A stretch of DNA of 29,466 bases from a virus, in the IMG/VR virus record IMGVR_UViG_3300025102_000189, positions 1-29,466 of that record; one strand, 5' to 3'. Shown piece after piece: positions 9,001 through 14,999 of the stretch. Position 1 is the stretch's first letter, and the number at the start of each line of letters is the position of its first letter. The notes below the pieces were generated by a model. The model was not told where the DNA came from. It did not search any database and saw only the letters and a program-made list of their open reading frames with translations. A program made the position numbers and the translations under genes.

Positions 9001-11403
9001 CACCCAGCAGATGCATTCCTTTCGATGTGGCATCCTAATCTAGGAAGGCCATTTACTTGGTATAGCGATGACGCTTCTAGGGCTATTTACACCAAAGCAG
9101 GCGCTGCCGATACACCAGTCGACCAAAAACCTTACAACCATGTACCTGAGCACTTTGAAACTATACATTATCACGATTTCAATTATGTTTCAAGTAAAGG
9201 TCCTTTTGCGCTAGGAATGAAATGGATAGCCCCTCCTCACGACGCAGCCGCTACTGGTCAGGTATACACAGCCGCTCAGATAGATGCTTTATCTGATGGT
9301 GACGGTACACTTAACCATCAAGGTGGTACATCTGGAGGCAATAAGTACAACTTCTTCGGAATGTGGCCGGGCGGTAGCCATGGTGGTGGAGCGACTAGTA
9401 GACTAGAGTCTTATGGTCACTCTTTGATAGGTTGGGGTAGTGATACCTTTGGCATGGATTGCGAGACTTACCGAAATAATGACGGTGTTGAGACTCTGAG
9501 TTTACCCAATGATAGAAACAGGTGTTTCGGATATAGAATGGGTGTAAGGCAACTGTACAACAGGCCTCGTTGGTCGCCTTATGAAAGAGGCTGGTTAGAA
9601 GTAGCCGATTCAAATGCTATGCTTGGATACTACAACGGGCCGCTAATCCAACAAGATTCTAAGTCAGGCGGTTGGGAATTTACCGGACCATTAGGTGTAG
9701 GGCAAACAGATGTTGATTTCGATGCGCTTTATGTCGGTATTCTTGAAAAAATAACCCAAGTTTCTAGTCTACTGGGACAAGACCAACTTGGCCGCCAAGT
9801 TAGATATAGCGACGGTAGAAGAATGACCAGTTCATTCGGCTGCCCTGTTAGAACCGTAAGAAATGCTTCTACTGTAACTCGAATGTTCCCTAATGACGAA
9901 GAAGGTCAAGGTATAGAGGAACTGGCTAGGGCTCACCGTCATTATATGGTAGACTGGTGGGGCAATACTCGTGGCGAAGATGTCAGGCGTTTCCCTGTAA
10001 GAGGATTCGGTATGCGACCATCTTGGGACCCAGAAGACGCTTACAAAGATACCAATGTAGCACATAGACCTGCTGCCAACGACTTATTTGGTGGTGACGG
10101 CAGTGACAGACAAAGCGGTAATGCTAACACAGTCAACAACGATGCCACTAATATGGGTTTAGTAGACTGGTTTAATCCAGCCAGTATGCTTAGAGTAGGT
10201 GACAGAGGAGATGGAAGAGGCTGTAGATGGCCTACTGTGTTTAACGAAAGTTTGTTGATGGCTATCAGCGAAAATCATGATGCTACAGGTTTAGTATTAT
10301 CAAGTAATACAGCGGAACCTACCTACGGACAAGGTTTGGTCAGACCAAGTAACGAAATATTACAGGCTGGTGAAATAGAAAGAGGTATCAGTGACAGAGT
10401 AGACCTTGATTCTGATGATGGATTACTTAAGCCAAGTGCACATGTCGGTGAGGCTACTGAAACTGTTAATGCAGATATTAGAGGCACTGAGCCTGTATCA
10501 AGAGATGATGTCAGGCTAGGATTAGATGTAGACACTGTAGCGGAACTTAACGATGGAGTAAGTCGTGAATATGTAGTTATGTCAACAGAGGCTCACAGTT
10601 TGCACACTGATAGAGAGGTCGGGCAAAGAACCAATGTCAGAGGAGCATATGACTTCGGAAGTAGAACTCTCAAAGATTTGGACATGACTGGACTTAACTG
10701 GAGTGCTGCTCCTGTTACTGGTGTTGTCAAACACTCAGATGCACATGCGATGTGGCCACTTGGTGGTACTTATGTGATTGATTGGAATAAACACGCTGGT
10801 AATCTTGATGTCACTGGATGGGGCAAAGATGGAGTTACATCATCATCTAATCCTTATCAAGATAGTAATCATCAACATCCACTGAAAGAGAATATCAACC
10901 ATTCTGATAACAATATACAATTCTTGTACAGACCAGCGTTTGGACTTGACTTCAAACACAGTCAGATGTTTAGGTCTTATGTAGCACTGAAAGGTAGCAG
11001 TCCTCAAGAAAACTCAAACTTCTACAGGGCTACTGCTGGTGGTAAGTATGGTATGTTTACTAGTGATGCACCGGGTGCTAGAACAGGTACACCAAGTAGC
11101 CCACCTTACGCACCTGTATACACTGTAGACCCGACTAGTAGCATCACTGTTCCAGACAGCCAAGGGCCGAAGATACCCGGTGTCGATGTCACAGGTTACG
11201 ACAAGTCAGATATTACCAACCCTGTGGCCAGAATGGTCATGTCAGAAAACACTCTTGAGCACTTCCGAGCCGACGCAAGTCGTCGTTCTATAGATGATGA
11301 TGAGGGTGATTACAGTGTTCAACCAAGGCACAGTCAGACGCTACATCCAAAGGGTAGTAAAGGGGATGCATCTTATAATACCGGAGACCATAGTGGGGAG
11401 TGA
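1..11403 (+). CDS. Giant beta-rich virion/tail protein, 5' end outside the window
   Basis: The frame is open from base 1 to the TGA at 11401-11403, giving at least 3800 residues. A TTG at 196 could be read as a start, but the 65 codons before it are also open and encode the same kind of sequence (LTLDDASLFPI at about 67-99), so the gene is cut by the window edge. The product is rich in Gly, Ser, Thr, Asn, His, Tyr and Trp, with predicted beta-type patterns and no long coiled coil, which argues against a tape-measure protein. Short modules recur: a beta module of the type hxhDxAxLFP (about 40-261, 802-930, 8650-8898) and a helix ending in IN (about 523-600, 1269-1350, 2872-2940, 4904-5000). 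A GCN run encodes seven alanines near 8449-8469. It lies directly upstream of a hub-like gene. A tail, baseplate or host-adhesion role is inferred from size, composition and position; I recognise no enzymatic domain. Confidence 0.9.
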   Translation, partial: PKVVSKRPRASVVAVTGSPATSLTLDDASLFPISSPNTSYKFRVAFRNGSGTVNRGFYDNRTGNVLTIVSPDSGFTPSVGDEIYVEDLHVIPGTTVYPQVLETFLNRAWAHPYCPGGLRQGDTVWMNMHYTNPHAIEGLFCKSRGTLNEAEVWTGFNGGEGTLNNNPRDSIPLENFLIGNTCIETAKNLVQHINKTIGLNYEALDGDAVVPVVAYLDPYQCTDDFVRILLYDVGHDREFIAFQDLHMQVQSSPAAAKVGSELTNTEAGTIVSSVTGSGSQLDVAAGFPSQSKLLLATEKSDFIEASYAHASDVNKSVTGGLSEHNVGGLGRIARDSYSARTNPAVASASDSITDHRIIDSTSRESSTFFDTPDGTRVIPAFLAMKGIRNTTLDLTSHDETRLQYLNHWNQMDFVRRLSIDLGEVALKDGVTNIESAAREVVRLINQAGAKNGKTHARRPNDQFLGDGSKFDLTSPGPKSNAYASNIDPAATHLHADFAATASTHDPAPFWDTSKAFSSHDRGTHMGYVRAHLGRVVLDSEDNPGFSIVIHSTIPGAAGRNFCTWLDSSKAQSPYRPQFLIGHGGRFRNYWCQPDEVTGENMHPAPMPINRFGRPFAPITTLKEHLPPENPSDPFINNLNLGADGITGPGILADANIELVSGRNSNTLLNESFETKSPASTLVDGLRVGTRAKARINFGGLTQAGVPGWAPDVSKWGYDNDGSQANFRTKYGNASNAARPMTETTVGTADGYIPQDDMKKQNIGKSPLYGIRMVDHRGDNHTIRFVYRQFGESFSNDNTYLPPTLDEEVVIHFDDRDVGQGGFTVGRNMVGTGEVCGEKTGGTLKTLKGNLWNNYPAPIVGVKVATTYSSSTMTVVLDAPYDTSAPAVMQTHPDILGYLGFPESGMFQLSTQSGVQGLNFYYTSRTHNNYSGTHKFFGVVGGSSSHSNGDWFISPRVNFTCLLTDEVIAAAVEYAINSSNSEQEGVEASSFDCTHMFAPDGKTLGEWGVSPTAIRIKTMADNKTPLSKLFEVDRTKDFGLLDGASTDAVVSNKHTGGLSTGEMDTGTRLDIGYIPSTILQITTKYRGANANTATPVLVDSQNNIVDTTIWQRNLRGENFTDVAGDHIIPRVDSPCIEVHSFSNPDISVATGESWALLGKPASDTANSWGEPFTIWHSNNNWALVRSKAGVADPEEIVTISSKSSDFPNPAAGDILWKRTSSAYTDISTDGVRRAGSKQSSPFLYFRGGRDSPDHWVPLYFGGGFSGAVVDINDGTQNDYGEFYTHPYSSGPTGSAGMQNIGEVAGSYALLDTNAMLAMFPGTPYLDQHKGQNHPPFFNQDAILTFDMAKGANSKVTGIDYTDGTNTVSVNIPSPIVLRFAHPHARYSSSGNSNNQTTYMIFGPGQAFPHNIATHEPQGADIVTTGNGYSAVPIHYNNDATKDTFLPNQLANGDLTEHSGFNRGSAYAHLPMTTFFQKNNEAAFNYVMNWQPTKGFPSEDASATKSYDQTNIKAFYYEGSGASQVVGRVLPKHFHPFNHVPVAIAGGAANTIGGSNFPKTRRSAAVWHMDGGYHPGGHFLDNHVSKNPDHPTGTAGRIANGSGAAKNPTVFRPCGLLAKAYLGYYGGTPTNQSVTDNIVIVDATRVQNAEELATIISASINTFPGTDPLKAMGGTFMPSMQNAHKQDRYGWVTAIVQSYSQEEGGSPATVVINGSFDKLPEYGWIRLSTGSKAYYAPYVSTSYSAPNLTLTLGKNPDTTGGVSTNFRNPHDHSQLTSLAGSTTYEAYVWTKAGTHRYNNDSGNSARDHMTQVHFSGYVDAVDRTKAVGAVGWHGERYSYFNSLDIGGNTYAAGLGAWHPFLGFNPYGAAETCLAGSSPAPVTGEGSLSTAFVSDFCVTGLSSRHLIVISHESELPLVAKADRDGITCTGDMLTMAGVGESIHAGTIAWDTGKVHNKDRYVGPATAGPHVEVQIHKSQFRPTTADDYPNGNNLPDDSKWHRTIQSGDMVRANACRYPTGDLFWDESTVSQNNFHENQGTYATECIGITGKTHYLSSSANQGNTGLFGYYSKRSAARNFLPEHVVWKRMDGGSLTMPAVNARGLGMIPWVNRKDSSDTDYKMVGEKILGNVRFSFETTNAAMFPIIQAQELGHPQLAEQHPLEIRNALLIPNEHKQFESMVVVDDTGQEHRIEGGSPFGTVIMDFRHISDREIEGLAPALAGAGVNPNLKIRLPNPDEIPGNIVIRSGFDRIQGYQNETIGSGGLQHPAQNITQIRQMFNHEYAGPRMWPTWESNGWEHLSQDGSDISAILYNSRLAFPASNKEGWEDHTDNNPLKSSFEPHDRSLYFHVTRMGTTMTHRYDLQELNFIDADISGGIIDVNENPETSIWLNGTQLSGGRFFLRVYNPETGEGVIASYTHLASKKGFGTSSNKVVFSPDFEQFITDNHGLGRLKVVPSYYVPAGTTRMFASRRLRDHSEYSGASPDMKKIDWFGMYSNLPANTGAFAGNSIPSQYINAPKMTPMPIPRMGHHYITPTMALMPGHYAHPAYQSLYDLHQACKSSSHEPLSTSLTGIIKADRTSTANTVDTQGFSKDPLVWFSTPSAAYSPSDIHGGAFTLLTETKLKYEGYGVAASVGNNAGAVNAQGGHTLVLEAAATYTLNNHFPDPLEVGAYQIIIQPNVFKQQLKGFHQNHSDAVKAPSEAGSKVTELTGQQVNTVIAIEKNVSTRGAYALILSEAMMADVRGCEVILNEIILDIDPDPGSQFTNLPPLALYNPLGVQESSSPNFTRRSLPYRPGMFASSTPGRTLNIPWWSILHKDGAAAAAAAKFRYLEWHKPDNYYEFCRASYGSVGAQLTLAGYPTSFLDIYEPHKRSRSLNPHCVVIDKEQVSGEIGVDNANLFPIVPYYGELLEYTKNGVRYTAPYTDVRGTLATGSLGRTTFFDGVANTSATAGFWSNLAVGDILTLSRPYNNGSAGAIYLDSDTSVVTRNLPQLANGSRDTNSLHPADAFLSMWHPNLGRPFTWYSDDASRAIYTKAGAADTPVDQKPYNHVPEHFETIHYHDFNYVSSKGPFALGMKWIAPPHDAAATGQVYTAAQIDALSDGDGTLNHQGGTSGGNKYNFFGMWPGGSHGGGATSRLESYGHSLIGWGSDTFGMDCETYRNNDGVETLSLPNDRNRCFGYRMGVRQLYNRPRWSPYERGWLEVADSNAMLGYYNGPLIQQDSKSGGWEFTGPLGVGQTDVDFDALYVGILEKITQVSSLLGQDQLGRQVRYSDGRRMTSSFGCPVRTVRNASTVTRMFPNDEEGQGIEELARAHRHYMVDWWGNTRGEDVRRFPVRGFGMRPSWDPEDAYKDTNVAHRPAANDLFGGDGSDRQSGNANTVNNDATNMGLVDWFNPASMLRVGDRGDGRGCRWPTVFNESLLMAISENHDATGLVLSSNTAEPTYGQGLVRPSNEILQAGEIERGISDRVDLDSDDGLLKPSAHVGEATETVNADIRGTEPVSRDDVRLGLDVDTVAELNDGVSREYVVMSTEAHSLHTDREVGQRTNVRGAYDFGSRTLKDLDMTGLNWSAAPVTGVVKHSDAHAMWPLGGTYVIDWNKHAGNLDVTGWGKDGVTSSSNPYQDSNHQHPLKENINHSDNNIQFLYRPAFGLDFKHSQMFRSYVALKGSSPQENSNFYRATAGGKYGMFTSDAPGARTGTPSSPPYAPVYTVDPTSSITVPDSQGPKIPGVDVTGYDKSDITNPVARMVMSENTLEHFRADASRRSIDDDEGDYSVQPRHSQTLHPKGSKGDASYNTGDHSGE

Positions 11404-11405
11404 AC

Positions 11406-13103
11406 ATGGCGCTAGGTAAGAATCTTTCAACTGGTCGGGCAGACGCTGCTCAGAACACTGTGATGAAGAAGATTCGTAAGCCACGCTTTGTTGACAATGC
11501 TGTCCGTCATGCTCAATACACCAAAGTGAAAGCGGGCTTTGCGGCTAACAAGCCTACCAAAACTGACTTTATACCTACACCTGAGCGCAGATACAAACTC
11601 ATTGAGGAAGAAGATACTATCCGTTTGCTTCACAATCCAACAGGCAGTATGACTTACGAAGGCTCACTGTTCTATGATGGTGACAAGGCTAGGGCTAAGT
11701 TTACTAGCACTGTTGCAGCGTTAGAGGCTTTGATTTATCCAGCAACTGTTTTACCACCTTTAGTAGTCGGTAGTGAACATAATAACCAAGCCTTGGTATT
11801 ATCAGAGGTTCAGAACGCTACAAAGGGTAACAGATACCGACTAGAGAACCTAAAAGGTAGCAAACTGAGTGATATCGGCTTCACCGATAAAACCATCCGT
11901 TTTGTTCAGAAAGTGGGAGTAGGGCTGAGGACTTCTGACCTCGCAATCAAGTTAGGCAACTCGTCTAAGAGTTCGATAAACGGTATCAAGGTCAAATCCC
12001 ACAGCGGGACATTCGTTGCTAGGGACTTTTACGGAGTAGATTCGATAAATGCACTAAGATATCTAGCAAAACACGACTTTTATTCACCTAGAAGTGATAG
12101 ATTTGGTAATTTACTGTATGTACCCCAGACGCAGATTGAAAGAGAACACTTTTTGAATGAAAATAGAGTGTCTGAGGGCACTTCTGAGAACAATAACGAC
12201 GCTGTACCTAACAGAGTAGTAGTCAGAGGCAAGTCTAGGGCTAATAACGACCAAAATGTAGTCCAAGTTGACGATTTTGGTAGTCAAGTAGACACTGTTA
12301 ACGAGGTTCCGGGCGGAATATCGGCACCAACTGCTCTAACTAAGGCTAGTGCTAGAAGAATAGGGCAAAACATGCTCAGAATGGCTAAAAAAGCCGGTGG
12401 CTCTAAGCAATACAGTGGTGTTTTAGCAGCAACACAAGTTCAGCCCGGAGATTTGGTAAATTACCAGTCAAGACACGACAGTGAGAAGAAAATAGTGCTG
12501 AGTGGGACTTATGACTTAATAAATCGCAAGTCTGACCTACATGTCAACTCAGTTGACGGTACATTGGAAGATGTTTTACAAAGATTCCAAGAAGTCGACA
12601 TAAGTGGTAGTATGGATGATAATTTCGACAGAAACAGACAGTTTGGTGTAGAAGAATTCAGCACATCCTTTGGCTTGAAGATGAAAATCAACTGGGAAAT
12701 TGCTGAAAGAGTAGATTCTAACAGAGGTGTTGGATTTAACCTTGGTCAACCTAATAGAGACACTTTACATGGTGCTCGTAGGCTACAAAGTACGGGCGTT
12801 CTCATAAACAACGGCGGTGGTTACGCAATCAATACTACATCATTTACAACCGATGGAGTAAATGCTAATTCTGTTTTTACTACAGATAACCAAGCGGTCT
12901 ATACTAGCAACGGTAATAAGTTGGGCCACATACATTCGGCTAGTGTAGGAACTAATACTGTAGTGATTAAATCAAGAAGCGTTCACAAAGTGTTAGATAA
13001 CGAAGAACTGTATCTATTACCAGAGACTCTACCAGAGTCCAGAAACAGCCATTTGAAGATAGGTGTTTCGCAAACTAAGTATTCGAGAAATAGGAGAGGA
13101 TGA
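11406..13103 (+). CDS. Putative baseplate-hub / gpD-like tail protein
   Basis: This encodes 565 residues. I chose the ATG at 11406 because GGGGAG at 11395-11400 sits 5 bases upstream; a GTG at 11400 is in frame but overlaps that ribosome-binding site. The layout resembles phage late-control D/baseplate-hub proteins. There is a basic N-terminus, a central stretch with LRYLAKHDFY followed by DRFGNLLYVP (about residues 217-240), a beta element NRVVVRGKSR (269-278), a helix, then VQPGDLVNY (345-353) and a following LSGTYDLINRK element. In hub proteins the PGD(L/I)V turn and the 'gxYxvxxxxH' strand after it close the last beta domain. Its position between the giant protein and the fibre-like genes fits a tail-tip role. 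The match is pattern-based and rather weak; a generic tail protein is the alternative. Its stop overlaps the next start (GGATGATAG). Confidence 0.5.
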   Translation: MALGKNLSTGRADAAQNTVMKKIRKPRFVDNAVRHAQYTKVKAGFAANKPTKTDFIPTPERRYKLIEEEDTIRLLHNPTGSMTYEGSLFYDGDKARAKFTSTVAALEALIYPATVLPPLVVGSEHNNQALVLSEVQNATKGNRYRLENLKGSKLSDIGFTDKTIRFVQKVGVGLRTSDLAIKLGNSSKSSINGIKVKSHSGTFVARDFYGVDSINALRYLAKHDFYSPRSDRFGNLLYVPQTQIEREHFLNENRVSEGTSENNNDAVPNRVVVRGKSRANNDQNVVQVDDFGSQVDTVNEVPGGISAPTALTKASARRIGQNMLRMAKKAGGSKQYSGVLAATQVQPGDLVNYQSRHDSEKKIVLSGTYDLINRKSDLHVNSVDGTLEDVLQRFQEVDISGSMDDNFDRNRQFGVEEFSTSFGLKMKINWEIAERVDSNRGVGFNLGQPNRDTLHGARRLQSTGVLINNGGGYAINTTSFTTDGVNANSVFTTDNQAVYTSNGNKLGHIHSASVGTNTVVIKSRSVHKVLDNEELYLLPETLPESRNSHLKIGVSQTKYSRNRRG

Positions 13104-13462
13104 TAGTGCCCGTATTAAATGAAGGAACGAGATTTTTGATAGATACGCTAAGAGCGAGAATAAACGAAGTAGTATTTGGCTTCGACGGAACAGTTGCCAC
13201 TCAACAAGATGGGGGCATAGGTAGACCAGCAGTTGTAGTCAAACCGGATGTCAAGGTAATAGATGACAATACACTATCAATAGAAGCAAAACTGTCATTA
13301 GATGTGAGTTTCACGCTACCTCTGAGGGAAGTAGTTATCAGATACCAGAACCCAACAGATTCGACTGATACTACTGACTTTTGTAGATACACTTACAATT
13401 CTATAGAAAAGACAAGTAATAATGAAATTAAATTTTCAGCAGTAATAGAGGTGGGACAATGA
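13100..13462 (+). CDS. Small tail/baseplate-associated protein (unknown)
   Basis: This encodes 120 residues from ATG 13100, overlapping the stop of the hub-like gene by 4 bases. AGGAGAGG at 13092-13099 abuts this ATG, so an in-frame GTG at 13106 is an equally good start. The N-terminus (FLIDTLRARINEVVFGFDGT) looks helical and is followed by a Gly/Pro-rich turn and a beta-rich half (DNTLSIEAKLSL, LPLREVVIRY). This arrangement, 'test value then ~EvgL/I strand', is common in small phage tail and baseplate proteins. No family can be named with confidence. The neighbours on both sides are tail genes, and the tight overlap suggests assembly into the same structure. Confidence 0.75.
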   Translation: MIVPVLNEGTRFLIDTLRARINEVVFGFDGTVATQQDGGIGRPAVVVKPDVKVIDDNTLSIEAKLSLDVSFTLPLREVVIRYQNPTDSTDTTDFCRYTYNSIEKTSNNEIKFSAVIEVGQ

Positions 13463-14640
13463 CTAATCCAAAAGCAGGACATACCAGTGCTACTGGTTAC
13501 GGTACTAATTCACAAGGGCTTAGAGATGGCGATGGACTTACTAGTCCTAGCCTTACTAACCTGTATGAAGGACTACATGGTAACGGTATATTGCGGTTAG
13601 GTGATGGGGCTGCTGGTGATTCTCTAAGAAACAGTATAATTTCAGGAACACCGGGGTTTGTCACTATATCTAGCGGAGGAGTTGTTACTGTAAACGGTGG
13701 CTACTGTGTACTTGACGGTATATTGTATAAGTTTGCTAACGGTCCATCTGGAACAGAAGCGTTTACCGTAGGTACCAGTACTAACTTCGCAGGCGATTTA
13801 CCAAGTGTACCTAGTTCTAGTGGTGAAGTATTCGTAGTGGTCTACCTAGTGGGTAGAACAACACCGGAAGCCAACATCATGTACGAAATAGGTACACCTG
13901 TAACAGCATCAGCAGGTACGCCACTAATACCAAACAGATTCCTTTCTGACCCAAGTATCACTGCTAATACTGACTCTAATCACCACAGTAGTGTACTCGC
14001 TGTACTCAGATACACGGTGTCGTCGGGCGCTGCTAATATCAACGCAGCACTAAGCACTACTGCTACTGTATTCGACAGAAGGACATTCATTAGAAACAGC
14101 CCACTCTATCTAACACCTATGACAGACGGTTCTATAGGAGATGTAACTACATCAAACGCTGTAAAATCCGCTGGCGATATGGATGCTTTCTTTGCCTCGC
14201 CTGAAAATGGAGATTTGGCTGGCAGCCCCTTTGGTGCAATCTGGCAGAGCCATCGTGAAGATAGGTCAAGTGGTAAGCATGGTGTAATCTACGCTGCTAT
14301 ACCTAAGAACTTACACGCTACTGCTGCAACAGAAACCGTAGTATTAGGACCTAACAGGATATCTATACTAACGGCTAATACTACCTTTACTTTCGACCAA
14401 GAAAATATCTTCTTAGTTAATCCAAATGGCGGTAGTGCTCACGCTACCTTGACTGCTAGCGGTGATTTCCCATCAGGCCATGTTATCGAGGTCCGAAATA
14501 TATCTACTGCGGGCTCATTCAACACAGTATTCAACGCTAAAACTGACAATGCCGCTGCTGCAAATATAAACATAGCAAACGGTAAGTATGCTAGGTTTGC
14601 CTATGATGGCACTGACTGGCACTTGTTGTTCAAGAGTTGA
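13459..14640 (+). CDS. Putative tail fibre / tail-tip protein
   Basis: This encodes 393 residues. The start is ATG 13459, with GAGGTG at 13448-13453 five bases upstream; it overlaps the previous stop (ATGA). The N-terminal third is Gly/Ser-rich (NSQGLRDGDGLTSPSL), followed by a strand pair VVTVNGGYCVLDGILY (about residues 75-90), a pattern seen in phage baseplate and fibre proteins ('v.~dGi.y'). The C-terminus ends in YARFAYDGTDWHLLFKS, very like the beta-sandwich ends of many phage fibre and decoration proteins ('fv.DGt.W.ll'). No catalytic motif is visible. It is the last large gene of the tail module, the usual place for receptor-binding or tip proteins. Host attachment is inferred, not shown. 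Confidence 0.6.
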   Translation: MTNPKAGHTSATGYGTNSQGLRDGDGLTSPSLTNLYEGLHGNGILRLGDGAAGDSLRNSIISGTPGFVTISSGGVVTVNGGYCVLDGILYKFANGPSGTEAFTVGTSTNFAGDLPSVPSSSGEVFVVVYLVGRTTPEANIMYEIGTPVTASAGTPLIPNRFLSDPSITANTDSNHHSSVLAVLRYTVSSGAANINAALSTTATVFDRRTFIRNSPLYLTPMTDGSIGDVTTSNAVKSAGDMDAFFASPENGDLAGSPFGAIWQSHREDRSSGKHGVIYAAIPKNLHATAATETVVLGPNRISILTANTTFTFDQENIFLVNPNGGSAHATLTASGDFPSGHVIEVRNISTAGSFNTVFNAKTDNAAAANINIANGKYARFAYDGTDWHLLFKS

Positions 14641-14662
14641 TGTAGTGGGTAGACTAATAGAG

Positions 14663-14902
14663 ATGCTTAGGCATAAGTGCGAGAACTGTAATAGGCTCTC
14701 ACTACCTTTGACAATCTCAGGGAAATACCTGACAGGTGAACCAGTAGTGCTTCACGAATGTTCTTTCTGTGGCTACATAAGGTTCCACGGTCAACTTGGA
14801 TTCAAGGGTGTTCGCAAGCGCAAGGCTGAACCCTTGTCCAAGAAGGCTAATGGCCGCTTGTCCCGTTATCTCAGACAAATGGCTGAGAAGTTAGGAAGGT
14901 AG
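14663..14902 (+). CDS. Small zinc-ribbon protein (79 aa)
   Basis: This encodes 79 residues from ATG 14663. In-frame codons continue upstream (GTG 14645, ATG 14588), but those would run into the fibre gene, and no strong ribosome-binding site decides the matter. Four cysteines at 6, 9, 33 and 36 form a CX2C-X23-CX2C zinc ribbon; the second half is very basic (GVRKRKAEPLSKK, then a helix LSRYLRQMAEKLGR), suggesting nucleic-acid binding. The same cysteine spacing occurs in two small genes on the opposite strand (19513-19752 and 17213-17368). It is the last + strand gene; its stop is directly adjacent to the stop of the convergent gene. Function unknown; a transcription-factor-like role is one possibility. 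Confidence 0.75.
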   Translation: MLRHKCENCNRLSLPLTISGKYLTGEPVVLHECSFCGYIRFHGQLGFKGVRKRKAEPLSKKANGRLSRYLRQMAEKLGR

Positions 14903-14998
14903 TTACTCTTCCTCGTCTTTTCCACGGAGACACGCTAAGCAGAATCTAAATCCTTTATGGGCTAGATTGAAACAGCCTCTTTTTGAGCATAGTCTCAT
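14903..14998 (-). CDS. Cys-rich mini-protein (31 aa), translationally coupled to thermosome
   Basis: This short gene has 31 codons plus TAA. Its ATG (14998-14996) lies one base after the thermosome stop (TGA, 15002-15000), in the context GGCGAGTGAC-ATG, so reinitiation is likely. The product has Cys4, Cys9, His14, Cys20 and Cys23 (CX4C-X4-H-X5-CX2C), a plausible single zinc site, then an acidic end KDEEE. The order of ligands and the coupling to the upstream gene are the reasons for calling it; its length alone would not justify it. It ends exactly where the convergent + strand gene ends. No homologue is known to me. Confidence 0.55.
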   Translation of the reverse strand: MRLCSKRGCFNLAHKGFRFCLACLRGKDEEE

Positions 14999-14999
14999 G

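Noticed and set aside
2979-10535. Several 60-120-codon frames on the - strand and other frames inside the giant gene
   Set aside because: They are shadows of a strongly coding frame, without start signals; hydrophobic or Ser-rich products are as expected from reverse reading of this codon use.
14906-14920. Pyrimidine-rich run as a transcription terminator
   Set aside because: It is interrupted by C and G and lies inside the convergent small gene; too weak to list as a terminator.
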